From Bacillota bacterium (GTDB lineage: Bacteria > Bacillota > Clostridia > Acetivibrionales > DSM-2933), in assembly GCA_023430975.1 (NCBI GenBank), contig JAEYYB010000036.1, forward strand, positions 62,001 to 126,000: 64,000 bases of DNA, read 5' to 3'. This document shows positions 35,557 to 44,331 of this stretch, one piece after another (within the stretch, counting starts at the first letter, position 1; each line of letters starts with the position of its first letter). The notes beneath the pieces were generated by a model. The model searched no databases. It worked only from the letters and a program-made list of their open reading frames with translations, and was not told the DNA's origin. The translations under genes were made by a program, and so were the position numbers.

Positions 35557-36729
35557 ATGGATTACAGAAAAGAGTCGTTAAGACTGCATGGAGAATGGAA
35601 GGGAAAAATCGAAGTAATCAGTACTGTACCTGTTAAAAACAAAGAGGATCTTTCTCTTGCATATACACCAGGTGTTGCTGAGCCATGTTTGGCAATTGAA
35701 AAGGATGTAGACCTTTCATACCAGTATACAAGAAGAGGAAACCTTGTTGCTGTTATAACTGACGGTACTGCAGTTTTAGGTTTGGGAGATATAGGACCTG
35801 AAGCTGGAATGCCTGTTATGGAAGGTAAATGCGTATTGTTTAAAACATTCGGTGATGTTGATGCATTTCCGCTTTGTATCCGTTCAAAGAGCGTTGATGA
35901 GATTGTGAACACTGTTAAATTACTTGCTGGAAGCTTTGGCGGTGTTAATCTGGAAGATATATCTGCTCCAAGATGTTTTGAAATTGAAAGAAGACTGAAA
36001 GAGGAATGTGATATTCCGATTTTCCACGATGACCAGCATGGTACTGCTATCGTTACATTGGCTGCTATGATAAATGCATTGAAGCTTACTAAAAAGAACA
36101 TGAAGGACATAGAAGTTGTAGTTAATGGTTCCGGAGCTGCTGGTATAGCTATTACAAAGCTTCTTATGGCAATGGGACTTGAGAAAGTTATCCTTTGCGA
36201 CACAAAGGGTGCTATCTATGAAGGAAGAGACAACCTGAATACAGAAAAGGCAGAAATGGCTAAAATTTCAAACCTTCACCAAAAGAAGGGCCTTTTGAAA
36301 GATGTTATTGTAGGTGCTGACGTATTTATAGGAGTATCTGCAGCTGGCATGCTTACAAAGGAAATGGTTAAGACTATGGCTAAAGATCCAATTATCTTTG
36401 CTATGGCAAACCCAACACCTGAAATAATGCCTGATGAAGCTATGGAAGCAGGATGTAAGGTTATGGGAACAGGTCGTTCAGATTTCCCGAACCAGATCAA
36501 TAACGTTCTTGCATTCCCTGGTATTTTCAGAGGTGCTTTAGATGTTAGGGCAAGTGACATCAATGATGCAATGAAGATTGCAGCAGCAGAAGCTATAGCT
36601 TCTATGGTATCTGATGAAGAATTAAGACCAGATTATGTTATCCCAGCTCCTTTCGATCCAAGAGTAGGTAAAAGTGTTGCAGCTGCTGTAGCTGAGGCTG
36701 CTAAGAAAACTGGAGTTAACAGAATATAA
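35557..36729 (+). CDS. Malic enzyme (oxaloacetate-decarboxylating malate dehydrogenase)
   Basis: A 390-residue enzyme that decarboxylates malate to pyruvate with NAD(P)+ reduction. Motifs include the N-terminal SLAYTPGVAEPCL, TDGTAVLGLGDIGPEAGMPV, the metal site region FHDDQHGTA and the Rossmann loop VVNGSGAAGIA. It is the short bacterial form without a phosphotransacetylase domain. AAGGAGAGG precedes the ATG, 79 bases after the mdh stop; the gap also contains GTTATAATG, which could be a separate promoter. Together with mdh and PEP carboxykinase at 57.5 kb it completes a malate shunt that moves reducing power from NADH to NADPH. Confidence 0.93.
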   Translation: MDYRKESLRLHGEWKGKIEVISTVPVKNKEDLSLAYTPGVAEPCLAIEKDVDLSYQYTRRGNLVAVITDGTAVLGLGDIGPEAGMPVMEGKCVLFKTFGDVDAFPLCIRSKSVDEIVNTVKLLAGSFGGVNLEDISAPRCFEIERRLKEECDIPIFHDDQHGTAIVTLAAMINALKLTKKNMKDIEVVVNGSGAAGIAITKLLMAMGLEKVILCDTKGAIYEGRDNLNTEKAEMAKISNLHQKKGLLKDVIVGADVFIGVSAAGMLTKEMVKTMAKDPIIFAMANPTPEIMPDEAMEAGCKVMGTGRSDFPNQINNVLAFPGIFRGALDVRASDINDAMKIAAAEAIASMVSDEELRPDYVIPAPFDPRVGKSVAAAVAEAAKKTGVNRI

Positions 36730-36796
36730 TAAAGTTATAGTTTAATTTGTTAAGTTATAACTTACTTTGTTAAATTAATGTCATTATTATGAATTT

Positions 36797-36845
36797 AAAT
36801 ACCCCATGGAATAGACGATAAAGTTTATTCTATGGGGTATTTAAA
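36797..36845 (+). terminator. Terminator after malic enzyme
   Basis: AAATACCCCATGGAATAGAC pairs with the inverse TATTCTATGGGGTATTT around a short loop, ending in TTTAAATTTC. Confidence 0.8.
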
Positions 36846-36873
36846 TTTCTTGAGTTCATGCCTTAATTGCAAA

Positions 36874-36915
36874 TTGACATCAGGGTTAACTTTGGAGTAT
36901 AATGAACATTGTTCA
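36874..36915 (+). promoter_or_regulatory. Promoter and likely operator of the tetR-MFS region
   Basis: TTGACA at 36874-36879 and TATAAT at 36898-36903 are 18 bases apart. The palindrome TGAACATTGTTCA at 36903-36915 lies over the transcription start, where a TetR repressor would bind. The -10 overlaps an in-frame ATG at 36902, so that codon is not the start. Confidence 0.75.
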
Positions 36916-36934
36916 TTTTGAAGAAGGTGATTTT

Positions 36935-37477
36935 TTGCCAAAAACATTAATAAATATTAAAGAAGATATATTGGTGGTTACAAGGCAGTTGCTGCATGAA
37001 GAAGGCTATGGGAAACTTAATATGAGAACAATAGCTTCAAAGTGCGGTATTGCTACCGGTACGCTCTATAATTATTATAAGTCCAAGCAGGAAATTGTTG
37101 GCGAGATAATGAAGAGTGAATGGTGTATGATGATCCGCCGAGTTGACCAGGCTGTAAAGTCAGATGGTAACTTAATGGATAAGCTTGAGGTAATTTATAA
37201 TGAATTAGGAACATTAATGAACAATGCTCATAATATTTGGTTTGATACTTCGAGTATAGATGTGGGTAAAAATGAATTAAACAATATCAAAAGCCACAAG
37301 GATGAGTTGTTAAATAGTTTGACAGATATAATTTTAATTCTTGTAAGGGATAGTGAGCGGGATAAGGATTATGAATTGGTTGCAGATGTAATATGCAAGC
37401 TGTTTCTTTTGTATGGATACGAAGGAAATGTTGAATTTACAAGGTTGCAAGATATCATTAAATCAATGTTGGTATAA
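36935..37477 (+). CDS. TetR family regulator
   Basis: A 180-residue repressor with the N-terminal TetR helix-turn-helix (LNMRTIASKCGIATGTLYNYYKSKQEIV). I start it at TTG 36935, which has GAAGGTG six bases upstream and clears the promoter -10. Its ligand-binding part has no recognisable signature. The MFS exporter gene follows after about 180 bases, which contain repeat B, so the exporter may have its own start of transcription, yet it is the obvious target. Confidence 0.88.
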   Translation: MPKTLINIKEDILVVTRQLLHEEGYGKLNMRTIASKCGIATGTLYNYYKSKQEIVGEIMKSEWCMMIRRVDQAVKSDGNLMDKLEVIYNELGTLMNNAHNIWFDTSSIDVGKNELNNIKSHKDELLNSLTDIILILVRDSERDKDYELVADVICKLFLLYGYEGNVEFTRLQDIIKSMLV

Positions 37478-37509
37478 TATATATAATTAAGATTAATTAT
37501 ATCTAAGGA

Positions 37510-37635
37510 CATTTCAAAAAATACATTGTTCAAGTATTTTTTGTGTAATACCAATTAATTCAGATTTTTGAAATGCCCCATTGACCAGATAATTATTTGA
37601 TAACACATAAATAATGTAGCTAACTGATAATTTAA
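37510..37635. repeat. Repeat family B, copy 2
   Basis: The copy begins CATTTCAAAAAATACATTG and its first 70 bases end with the inverse ATTTTTGAAATG; it then continues with CCCCATTGACCAGATAATTA, shared with the 3.6 kb copy. It ends just upstream of the MFS gene. Confidence 0.5.
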
Positions 37636-37655
37636 TTAAAAGGGAGATGTGACAG

Positions 37656-39701
37656 ATGGATAAAGTTAAAAGGCCTAATATAGGTATGATTATGGCTGTC
37701 TACCTGGCTGGCATATTTATGGGAGCAATTGACACTGGGATTGTAACCCCCGCCAGGACAGTAATTCAAAATAACCTTATGGTTGATGACAAGACAGGTA
37801 TATGGATGATTACCATCTATACACTTGCTTATGCGGCAAGCATTCCAATAATGGGGAAGATGGCTGATAAATATGGCAGAAAATATATCTATCTTACCAG
37901 CATATTTCTATTTGGACTTGGGTCACTCATATGCGGGCTGTCCCAAGACATAGGAAGCTTCTCGGTTCTGCTTGCAGGAAGAGTTATACAGGCACTTGGC
38001 GGTGGAGGAATAGTTCCTGTTGCTACTGCGGAGTTTGGCACAACATTTCCACCTGAAAAACGCGGCATGGCGTTAGGACTCATAGGCGGGGTATATGGGA
38101 TTGCCAACATATTCGGTGCATCTGCTGGTAGTGCAATAATGGACATATTTGGTAAGAATAACTGGCAGTTTATTTTTTATGTAAACCTTCCGATTACTGT
38201 TTTTATTCTAATAGCAGGCTTTATGTTCCTTTCGAACAATCGCCTTCAGGATGTTAAAAAGACTGATATTTCCGGGATATTGATACTGACGGTGATGATA
38301 TTGTCTTTGATGTATGGGCTTAAAAATATCGACTTTTTTGACTTTACATCGACTATTGGAGGCTTGGATGTCTATCCTTTCCTGTTAATATTTATTGTGC
38401 TGCTTCCGGTCTTTATTCTGGTTGAAAAGAAAGCGGAAGATCCTGTTATGAACCTGGGATATTTCACAAATGGGAGAATACTTGTCACATTGATTATTTC
38501 ATTTGTTGTAGGTATAGTGATGATGGGTATGATTTTTGTGCCTCAGTTTTCAGAGAACGCACTTAAAATCGCATCAGGCAGCGGAGGATATTTTGTCATC
38601 ATTTTAGGGTTGTTTGCAGGAGTGGGAGCACCCTTATCAGGTAAATTGATCGATAAGTTCGGTGCCAAGGCGGTTTTGACAGTAGGCTTTTTTATTTCAA
38701 TACTGGGTTCGTTATTCCTTATTCTGGTTTCCACAAACTATCCAAACACCGTTAATGTTATTGTAAGCCTAGTTCTTATAGGGCTTGGCATGGGTTTTAC
38801 AATCGGAGCACCTCTAAACTATATGATGCTTGAAAACACTAAAAAAGAGGAATCAACTTCTGCCCTTGCAACTCTTTCCCTCGTGCGTTCAGTGGGAACG
38901 GTAATTGGGCCTGCCATCATGATAGGCTTTCTGGCACATGCCGGAGCAAACATACAAACGAATGTTATGACTTTGTTTCCAAAGGAAATAACAGTGCCTT
39001 CATTGCCATATGCCAAAGAAATCAGTGACAAAATGGACGCTCTGAAGAAAGACCCGAATATGAAGGATAAGCTTGCCAATGTGGAGTTGCCCGACCTGGA
39101 TTCAATGACCAAGGTAAAGATTGATATGAGCGGAAACAGCGGATATAAAATTCCTGATGATCTACTGGATCTTATGAAATCTTCTGATGTGACTACAATT
39201 ACCAGGAACAGCAAAACCTTTGCCCAAAAGATGTTTGAGCAGATGACTCCTAAAACAATTACACAAATACAAAGCGGAATTCAAAAGGGAATTGATGCCA
39301 TAAGCAGCAGCTCTTCGGACATGGAAAAAGCATTGGATGGTATTGAAAAAGGTTATAATGCTATGGCTTCTATGGGTGTGAAAGAAAAAGAAGAAAATCA
39401 TGCAAAAATGGATAATATGTTAAAAACTATGGAGTCTATGAAACTGGCTAAAACGGATATGGAAGATACATTATCCAAGATGAATACAATGAAAGATGCT
39501 GTTCCGGGTGCTTTTAAGACAGCAAATGAGGATTACTTAAAAGAGATTGATAAAATGAGCAATAATATTGAAAGCGAGTTTCAATCTACTTTAAATGAAG
39601 GATTTAAGCAGGTTTATCTGACAGTGTCCATAGCTTCACTTATTGCACTTATTATACTGGCTTTCTATAGAAGGAAAAATCAGAAAGTGGAGATGGGTTA
39701 A
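37656..39701 (+). CDS. MFS multidrug exporter, DHA2 type, with a large coiled extracytoplasmic loop
   Basis: A 681-residue transporter, about 200 longer than usual for 14-helix drug:proton antiporters. The family motif GKMADKYGRKYIY (loop 2-3) and motif C-like GLIGGVYGIANIFGASAG are clear. Between the last two membrane helices lies a hydrophilic stretch of about 240 residues (from about 430 to 655) rich in Met, Lys, Asp and Ser with heptad-like pattern, followed by the final helix (VYLTVSIASLIALIILAFY) and a basic tail. An insert of this type resembles the periplasmic-like loop of some Gram-positive efflux proteins. The GGGAGATG site precedes the ATG. The regulator upstream is TetR. Confidence 0.88.
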   Translation: MDKVKRPNIGMIMAVYLAGIFMGAIDTGIVTPARTVIQNNLMVDDKTGIWMITIYTLAYAASIPIMGKMADKYGRKYIYLTSIFLFGLGSLICGLSQDIGSFSVLLAGRVIQALGGGGIVPVATAEFGTTFPPEKRGMALGLIGGVYGIANIFGASAGSAIMDIFGKNNWQFIFYVNLPITVFILIAGFMFLSNNRLQDVKKTDISGILILTVMILSLMYGLKNIDFFDFTSTIGGLDVYPFLLIFIVLLPVFILVEKKAEDPVMNLGYFTNGRILVTLIISFVVGIVMMGMIFVPQFSENALKIASGSGGYFVIILGLFAGVGAPLSGKLIDKFGAKAVLTVGFFISILGSLFLILVSTNYPNTVNVIVSLVLIGLGMGFTIGAPLNYMMLENTKKEESTSALATLSLVRSVGTVIGPAIMIGFLAHAGANIQTNVMTLFPKEITVPSLPYAKEISDKMDALKKDPNMKDKLANVELPDLDSMTKVKIDMSGNSGYKIPDDLLDLMKSSDVTTITRNSKTFAQKMFEQMTPKTITQIQSGIQKGIDAISSSSSDMEKALDGIEKGYNAMASMGVKEKEENHAKMDNMLKTMESMKLAKTDMEDTLSKMNTMKDAVPGAFKTANEDYLKEIDKMSNNIESEFQSTLNEGFKQVYLTVSIASLIALIILAFYRRKNQKVEMG

Positions 39702-39712
39702 GTTTGAATTTT

Positions 39713-39750
39713 AGGCGGCCTCCAAAGTTTTTGAACTCTGGAGGCTTTAA
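39713..39750. terminator. Two-way terminator between the MFS and P-ATPase genes
   Basis: GGCCTCCAAAG and CTCTGGAGGC pair around a T-rich loop. The rightward MFS gene and the leftward ATPase gene both end within 15 bases of it. Confidence 0.7.
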
Positions 39751-39760
39751 TTGTAGCATT

Positions 39761-41884
39761 TTACTTATAAACACGCATTGCATTTAGAATTGCGATTACT
39801 GCGACTCCAACATCTCCAAAAACTGCTTCCCACATAGTTGCTATACCGCCTGCACCCAATATAAGGATAATACCCTTTACAGCCATAGCGAATATTATGT
39901 TTTGCCATACTATATTACGAGTTCTTCTGGCTATCTTGATAGCACTTACAAGTTTTGAAGGCTCATCTGTCATAAGCACGACATCAGCTGCTTCAATGGC
40001 GGCATCAGAACCTAATCCGCCCATTGCAACTCCTACATCAGCTCGGGCCAGAACTGGAGCATCGTTTATGCCGTCTCCGACAAAAACAAGTTTTCCTGTA
40101 GTTGTTTTTTTGCCATCAAGCATTTCCAGTTTTTCGACCTTCTCATGAGGCAGCAGCTCTGCATATATCTGATCCATTCCCATTTCATTGCCTATTTTTT
40201 CGCCTGCAGATTTACTGTCTCCAGTGAGCATTACCAAACTTTTAACACCAAGGCTTTTTAATTCTTTTAAGGCTTTTTTGCTGTCAGGTTTTATTTCGTC
40301 CGATATTACAATATATCCTGCATAATTACCTTCAATCCCCATGTGTATTACTGTGCCATAGGTATCTACTTCATCAAAAGGTATGTTTTCCTTTGCTAAG
40401 AGCTTGGTATTTCCAACTATGATGTTTATGCCTTCAATATTAGCTCTGATACCGTTTCCTGCTATCTCTTCGTAGTTGGAAATTTTGGTTTTATCGATTT
40501 CCTTTCTATAGGCCTTAAGTATGGAACTTGCTATTGGGTGGTTTGAGTAGCTTTCGGCCAATGCGGCATATTCAAGGATTTCAGCTTCTGTTATGGAACT
40601 TTTGCTTGTTATGTTTGTTACATTGAAAACACCTTTTGTCAATGTGCCTGTTTTATCAAACACGATGGTATCAACGTTGTTTAAGGCTTCAAGAAAATTT
40701 CCTCCCTTTATCAAAATACCGTTTTTGGAAGCACCTCCAATACCGCCGAAAAAGCTTAGGGGGATGGATACAACCAATGCACACGGGCAGGATACTACCA
40801 GAAATACCAGAGCCCTGTTTATCCATTCGGAAAATGAGCTGCCTGATATTACGAGCGGAGGTATAACTGCAAGGGCAGCCGCTGCAAACACTACAAAAGG
40901 TGTATAATACCTTGCAAACTTTGTTATAAAGTTCTCAGTAACAGCTTTTTTACTGCTCGCGTTTTGTACAAGATCAAGTATTTTTGAAACGGTGGATTCT
41001 CCGAAAGCTTTTGTGACATTGATTGTTAAAAGACCGTTTTTATTAATTGAGCCTGATAATACCTCATCTCCCGGTACAGCACTCCTCAAAAGGGATTCGC
41101 CGGTTAATGCAGAAGTATCAAGTGTTGATTGGCCATCTGTTACTATTCCATCCAGAGGTATTTTTTCCCCAGGTTTGACAATAATTTTATCGCCTATTTT
41201 GACCTGCTCGGGCGATACTCTTTGTATTTCATCACCAACCTTTAAGTTGGCAAAGTCAGGACGGATATCCATTAAAGCTGATATGGATTTTCTCGAACGG
41301 TTAACGGCTGCATCCTGGAAGAATTCACCCACCTGGTAGAAAAGCATTACCGCAACGCCCTCAGGGTACTCACCTATGGCAAAAGCACCAATTGTTGCAA
41401 TGCTCATCAAAAAGTTCTCATCAAAAACCCGGCCTTTAAGTATATTTTTAAAAGCCCTTAGAACTACTTCACTGCCCACTAGGAGATAACTGGCAACATA
41501 TAGGCTTAGCTGAGCCACAAAAGGAAGGTCTATAAAAATGGCAACAGCAAAAAGTAGTGCACCCAAACCAAATGCTGTTCTTTCCAGCCATTCCTTTTTA
41601 TGTTTTAAAGGCTTTGTCTCTTTTGAATTTTCATTATTGATAATTTCGATATCCGGCTCAATACTTACTGCAATTTCTGCTGCTTGCTGAACTATATCAG
41701 GTAAGCTGTTTTTATCAATTGCATCTATGGTGAGCTTTTGAGATACGAAGTCCAAGGTCGCCGATTTGACACCGTTTATACGGTTTACCTCGTTTTCTAT
41801 TTTTGCTGCACAATCGGTACAGTGAAGACCGGAAAAGTATATGGACTTCCGGTTGGTTAGTATTTTTTCAGTTGCTGCCTCCAT
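39761..41884 (-). CDS. Heavy-metal P-type ATPase (Zn/Cd/Pb type)
   Basis: A 707-residue P1B ATPase that exports divalent soft metals. It has an N-terminal metal-binding domain with GLHCTDC (about 19-25), the membrane metal site SCPCALVVSIP, the phosphorylation motif DKTGTLT, the conserved HP in SNHPIASS, and MLTGDSKSAG / VGDGINDAPVLA. The CPC followed by VVSIPLSFFGGIGGASKNGILIKG favours the zinc/cadmium/lead subgroup. I use the ATG at 41884 (MEAATEKIL), behind GAAGGGG; upstream in-frame codons overlap the regulator. It forms an operon with the ArsR gene 31 bases upstream. Confidence 0.93.
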   Translation of the reverse strand: MEAATEKILTNRKSIYFSGLHCTDCAAKIENEVNRINGVKSATLDFVSQKLTIDAIDKNSLPDIVQQAAEIAVSIEPDIEIINNENSKETKPLKHKKEWLERTAFGLGALLFAVAIFIDLPFVAQLSLYVASYLLVGSEVVLRAFKNILKGRVFDENFLMSIATIGAFAIGEYPEGVAVMLFYQVGEFFQDAAVNRSRKSISALMDIRPDFANLKVGDEIQRVSPEQVKIGDKIIVKPGEKIPLDGIVTDGQSTLDTSALTGESLLRSAVPGDEVLSGSINKNGLLTINVTKAFGESTVSKILDLVQNASSKKAVTENFITKFARYYTPFVVFAAAALAVIPPLVISGSSFSEWINRALVFLVVSCPCALVVSIPLSFFGGIGGASKNGILIKGGNFLEALNNVDTIVFDKTGTLTKGVFNVTNITSKSSITEAEILEYAALAESYSNHPIASSILKAYRKEIDKTKISNYEEIAGNGIRANIEGINIIVGNTKLLAKENIPFDEVDTYGTVIHMGIEGNYAGYIVISDEIKPDSKKALKELKSLGVKSLVMLTGDSKSAGEKIGNEMGMDQIYAELLPHEKVEKLEMLDGKKTTTGKLVFVGDGINDAPVLARADVGVAMGGLGSDAAIEAADVVLMTDEPSKLVSAIKIARRTRNIVWQNIIFAMAVKGIILILGAGGIATMWEAVFGDVGVAVIAILNAMRVYK

Positions 41885-41915
41885 ATTTACCCCTTCTTTC
41901 ATAGAACCCAAATTA

Positions 41916-42284
41916 CTATTTTTCATTAATATGAACCAGACCTTGATCAAATATTTGTTTAACATGTTCATCATCCAGTGAGTAAAAAACAATCTTGCCT
42001 TCCTTTCTGTTTTTTACCAGCCTGGATTGTTTCAGAACCCTTAACTGATGAGATATTGCAGACTGTGTCATATTCAGTAGCACTGCAATGTCACAAACAC
42101 ACATATCGGACTCTGCTAATGCCCAAAGTATCTTAATTCTGGTAGTATCGCCAAAAACCTTAAACAGTTCTGCAAGATCGTAAAGGTTTTCTTCGACTGG
42201 CATCTTTTCCTTTACTTTATTCACAATGTCTTCGTGTATGACACTGCAATCGCATCTATCTGCAAAGTTTTTATTATCAACCAT
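41916..42284 (-). CDS. ArsR/SmtB family metal-sensing repressor of the P-ATPase
   Basis: A 122-residue winged-helix repressor of the CadC/CzrA kind. The recognition helix region is MTQSAISHQLRVLK. N-terminal DRCDCS and SDMCVCDIAV contain the paired cysteines expected of a Cd/Pb/Zn sensor. The ATG at 42284 follows AGAGGAGCGG. It is the first gene of an operon with the ATPase. The palindrome TGAATATGTATTCA at 42362-42375 lies about 80 bases upstream and is the likely operator. Confidence 0.9.
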   Translation of the reverse strand: MVDNKNFADRCDCSVIHEDIVNKVKEKMPVEENLYDLAELFKVFGDTTRIKILWALAESDMCVCDIAVLLNMTQSAISHQLRVLKQSRLVKNRKEGKIVFYSLDDEHVKQIFDQGLVHINEK

Positions 42285-42361
42285 ATTTTCCGCTCCTCTC
42301 AACAATATGAAGTATTTTGGTGAATATCATCGTCATTGGTACTATATGTAACATGAACGCT

Positions 42362-42375
42362 TGAATATGTATTCA
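42362..42375 (-). promoter_or_regulatory. Likely ArsR operator for the metal ATPase operon
   Basis: TGAATATGTATTCA has 6-bp arms TGAATA and TATTCA. Nearby are related TGAACG half sites at 42353 and 42427. Such ATA-rich TGAA palindromes are typical of CadC/CzrA-type sites. Confidence 0.6.
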
Positions 42376-42586
42376 TACGTTATATTTTTATTGTACTATG
42401 TCAAATTGTTAATGTCAATATATATATGAACGATTGCTTATGTAATAATATAATCCTTTATTGCTTGTTGTAGTCGTATAAAAACATTGGATTAATGGGA
42501 ATTATACCCATTCTTGGAGTTTTAATGCTGGAATAAATGGCTTATAAAGTAGACAGGTAATTTTAATGATGATAATATTGATTTAT

Positions 42587-42620
42587 ATTAAAAGTATTAA
42601 TAATCTTACATTGGCACAGA
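42587..42620. repeat. Repeat family A, half copy
   Basis: ATTAAAAGTATTAATAATCT then TACATTGGCACAG matches one end of the element. It sits 45 bases before the lipoprotein gene. Confidence 0.6.
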
Positions 42621-42664
42621 AGAAATTTTATTAATTATATATAGAATTAATGGTGAGGTAATTC

Positions 42665-43915
42665 ATGAAAAAGTTTAATTATTTGATTACTGCTTTAATA
42701 TGCATTGCATTATTGTTTATCGGCTGCTCAGAAAATAGCGAATCACAACAAGCAAGCCCAAATTCGCAAAGTACCTTGACAACTGCAGATTCCATGCCAA
42801 CTACAACTGCGGCAATTGAGCCTCAGGGTCAACCAACTGCTGATAACAAAGGTGAAGCTTCCAGCGAGCAGCCTGCTGTAACAAAGAGTCCGGAAGCAGC
42901 AAGTGAATGGTATTGGGGTGCTGTTGGTAATGCCAAGATTCATGCAAAAATTGATATTTCGGGTGATAAAGTTACAGGTGTTTATTATTACGACAAGTAT
43001 AAAACCAACATTAAACTAAGTGGCGAAGTTGATAATAATATAAAGGACATAAAAACTTTACGATTAACAGAAGACACAGCCAATAAGGGAGAAATCCAGG
43101 TTGTATTAAGATCAGAAGACTATTTACAGGGATGCTTTATAACCAATGAAGCTGTCTTACCCTTTTATCTTATAAGAGAAGGAGCAAATATAGCGTCTCC
43201 AAAATTACCGGGTGAAGCAGTTAATAATTATGATGGGCATTGGAATGGAAAAGGGACTAGTTATTTTAGCGGCTCTGGTGCAGAAATTAAGGCATTATTT
43301 GATGACTTGATATACTATAAAATATATGCACATAGTGGTGCCAACTCTGGAGGGCTGGAAGGCATTGCTAGGGTAAAGGGTAATAGTGCCATAACAGTAT
43401 TTAATGATATGACATCACAAGAAGATAAAAAGGAAAATGTATTTTACGAATTTACATATAGGAATAATTTATTGCACTTAAATTCCAATGATTATAGTTA
43501 TTTTTGCGGATTTGGGGTTAGCTTGGGTTCGGAATATACAAAGGAAAAAGTAAAAATTACAATGCCTACAGCCCAGGAAGTCGGAATTGTAAAGACAAAG
43601 GAAATGGATGATGTTTTTAAAAAGCTTGTTGGGAATAAGTATGAGACATTCATAAACTATACGGCATATGCCGATTACTCTGACGCTGAATTAGACGGAA
43701 AGAAAGTCCGTGCAGGTGCTTCAATCCTGAGAGGAATGTCAGGGTACTGCTTTTATATCATTTCTGATAAGCATATCTATGCTGCTGTAATTGATGACGG
43801 ATGCATTTTATATTACACAAACGATAGCAATTATGCACAAAAGCTGCCTAAACCTATGTCTGAATGGGCTAAGGACAAAAGCGATCTTAAGATTATATAC
43901 AACTATAAGGAGTAA
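42665..43915 (+). CDS. Lipoprotein of unknown function
   Basis: A 416-residue exported lipoprotein: n-region MKKFNYLITALICIALL and lipobox FIGC with Cys21. A Ser/Thr/Gln-rich linker of about 60 residues follows, then a mature part with two beta-rich portions. The first (SEWYWGAVGNAKIHAKIDIS, then YYDKYKTNIKLSGEVD) recalls small lipocalin-like domains of the sort that bind surface ligands. I do not recognise a named family. GGTGAGG lies seven bases before the ATG. No partner gene is visible. Confidence 0.75.
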   Translation: MKKFNYLITALICIALLFIGCSENSESQQASPNSQSTLTTADSMPTTTAAIEPQGQPTADNKGEASSEQPAVTKSPEAASEWYWGAVGNAKIHAKIDISGDKVTGVYYYDKYKTNIKLSGEVDNNIKDIKTLRLTEDTANKGEIQVVLRSEDYLQGCFITNEAVLPFYLIREGANIASPKLPGEAVNNYDGHWNGKGTSYFSGSGAEIKALFDDLIYYKIYAHSGANSGGLEGIARVKGNSAITVFNDMTSQEDKKENVFYEFTYRNNLLHLNSNDYSYFCGFGVSLGSEYTKEKVKITMPTAQEVGIVKTKEMDDVFKKLVGNKYETFINYTAYADYSDAELDGKKVRAGASILRGMSGYCFYIISDKHIYAAVIDDGCILYYTNDSNYAQKLPKPMSEWAKDKSDLKIIYNYKE

Positions 43916-43996
43916 ATGAAATAGTTTGTAACAAAAATTTTGATTCAGTAATATTATATAACTGAATCAAATCTCATTTTGAAAGGAGATCGCTCA

Positions 43997-44131
43997 ATGT
44001 CTGATGGTAAATTTTGTGGAGGAATATTTAATAACAATGAAATACTTTGGTTTATAATTCTTTTCTTACTTATATTCCGCTGCAGACCTAAGTGGGATCA
44101 TGGTCCGATTAGTCCTGTAGAAAATTGTTAA
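43997..44131 (+). CDS. Tiny membrane protein, Cys-containing, first of a pair
   Basis: A 44-residue protein beginning MSDGKFCGGIFNN, with one hydrophobic helix (ILWFIILFLLIF) and a basic tail with RCRPKW. GAAAGGAGAT precedes the ATG by eight bases. It is followed 30 bases later by a second gene with a very similar start (MSDERGFGFGCG) and ribosome site. Small, single-helix Gly/Cys-rich proteins of this kind are common in sporulating clostridia (YjcZ-like), which makes a spore-coat role possible, though unproved. Confidence 0.6.
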   Translation: MSDGKFCGGIFNNNEILWFIILFLLIFRCRPKWDHGPISPVENC

Positions 44132-44161
44132 TAGAGTTGTTATTGAAAGGAGTGCTTGAAA

Positions 44162-44284
44162 ATGTCTGATGAAAGAGGTTTTGGATTTGGTTGTGGAAGT
44201 GAATGGATATGGATTATTATTATTATAATTGTTTTTATTTGCCTGTGTCCCGGTTTTTTCGGCGGTTGTGGCTTTAAGTGCTAA
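44162..44284 (+). CDS. Tiny membrane protein, Gly/Cys-rich, second of a pair
   Basis: A 40-residue protein: MSDERGFGFGCGSEWIW, an isoleucine run forming one membrane helix, and a terminal CPGFFGGCGFKC. It has five cysteines. TGAAAGGAGTG lies upstream of the ATG. A terminator follows at once, so the two small genes form a short unit. YjcZ-type sporulation proteins have the same layout of glycine-rich head and hydrophobic tail, but the match is by character only. Confidence 0.6.
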   Translation: MSDERGFGFGCGSEWIWIIIIIIVFICLCPGFFGGCGFKC

Positions 44285-44298
44285 TAGATATATAATAG

Positions 44299-44328
44299 TG
44301 GAGGAGGTCAAAAGGCCTCCTTTTAATT
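44299..44328 (+). terminator. Terminator of the tiny-protein pair
   Basis: GGAGGAGGTC and GGCCTCC pair around AAAA and are followed by TTTTAATTTTT. Confidence 0.8.
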
Positions 44329-44331
44329 TTT

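Noticed and set aside
35562..36203. Leftward frame of 213 codons opposite malic enzyme
   Set aside because: It lies wholly over a conserved enzyme gene in antisense and has no family match or ribosome site.
36902..36934. Earlier ATG start for the TetR regulator
   Set aside because: It lies in the -10 and operator; the TTG at 36935 has the ribosome site.
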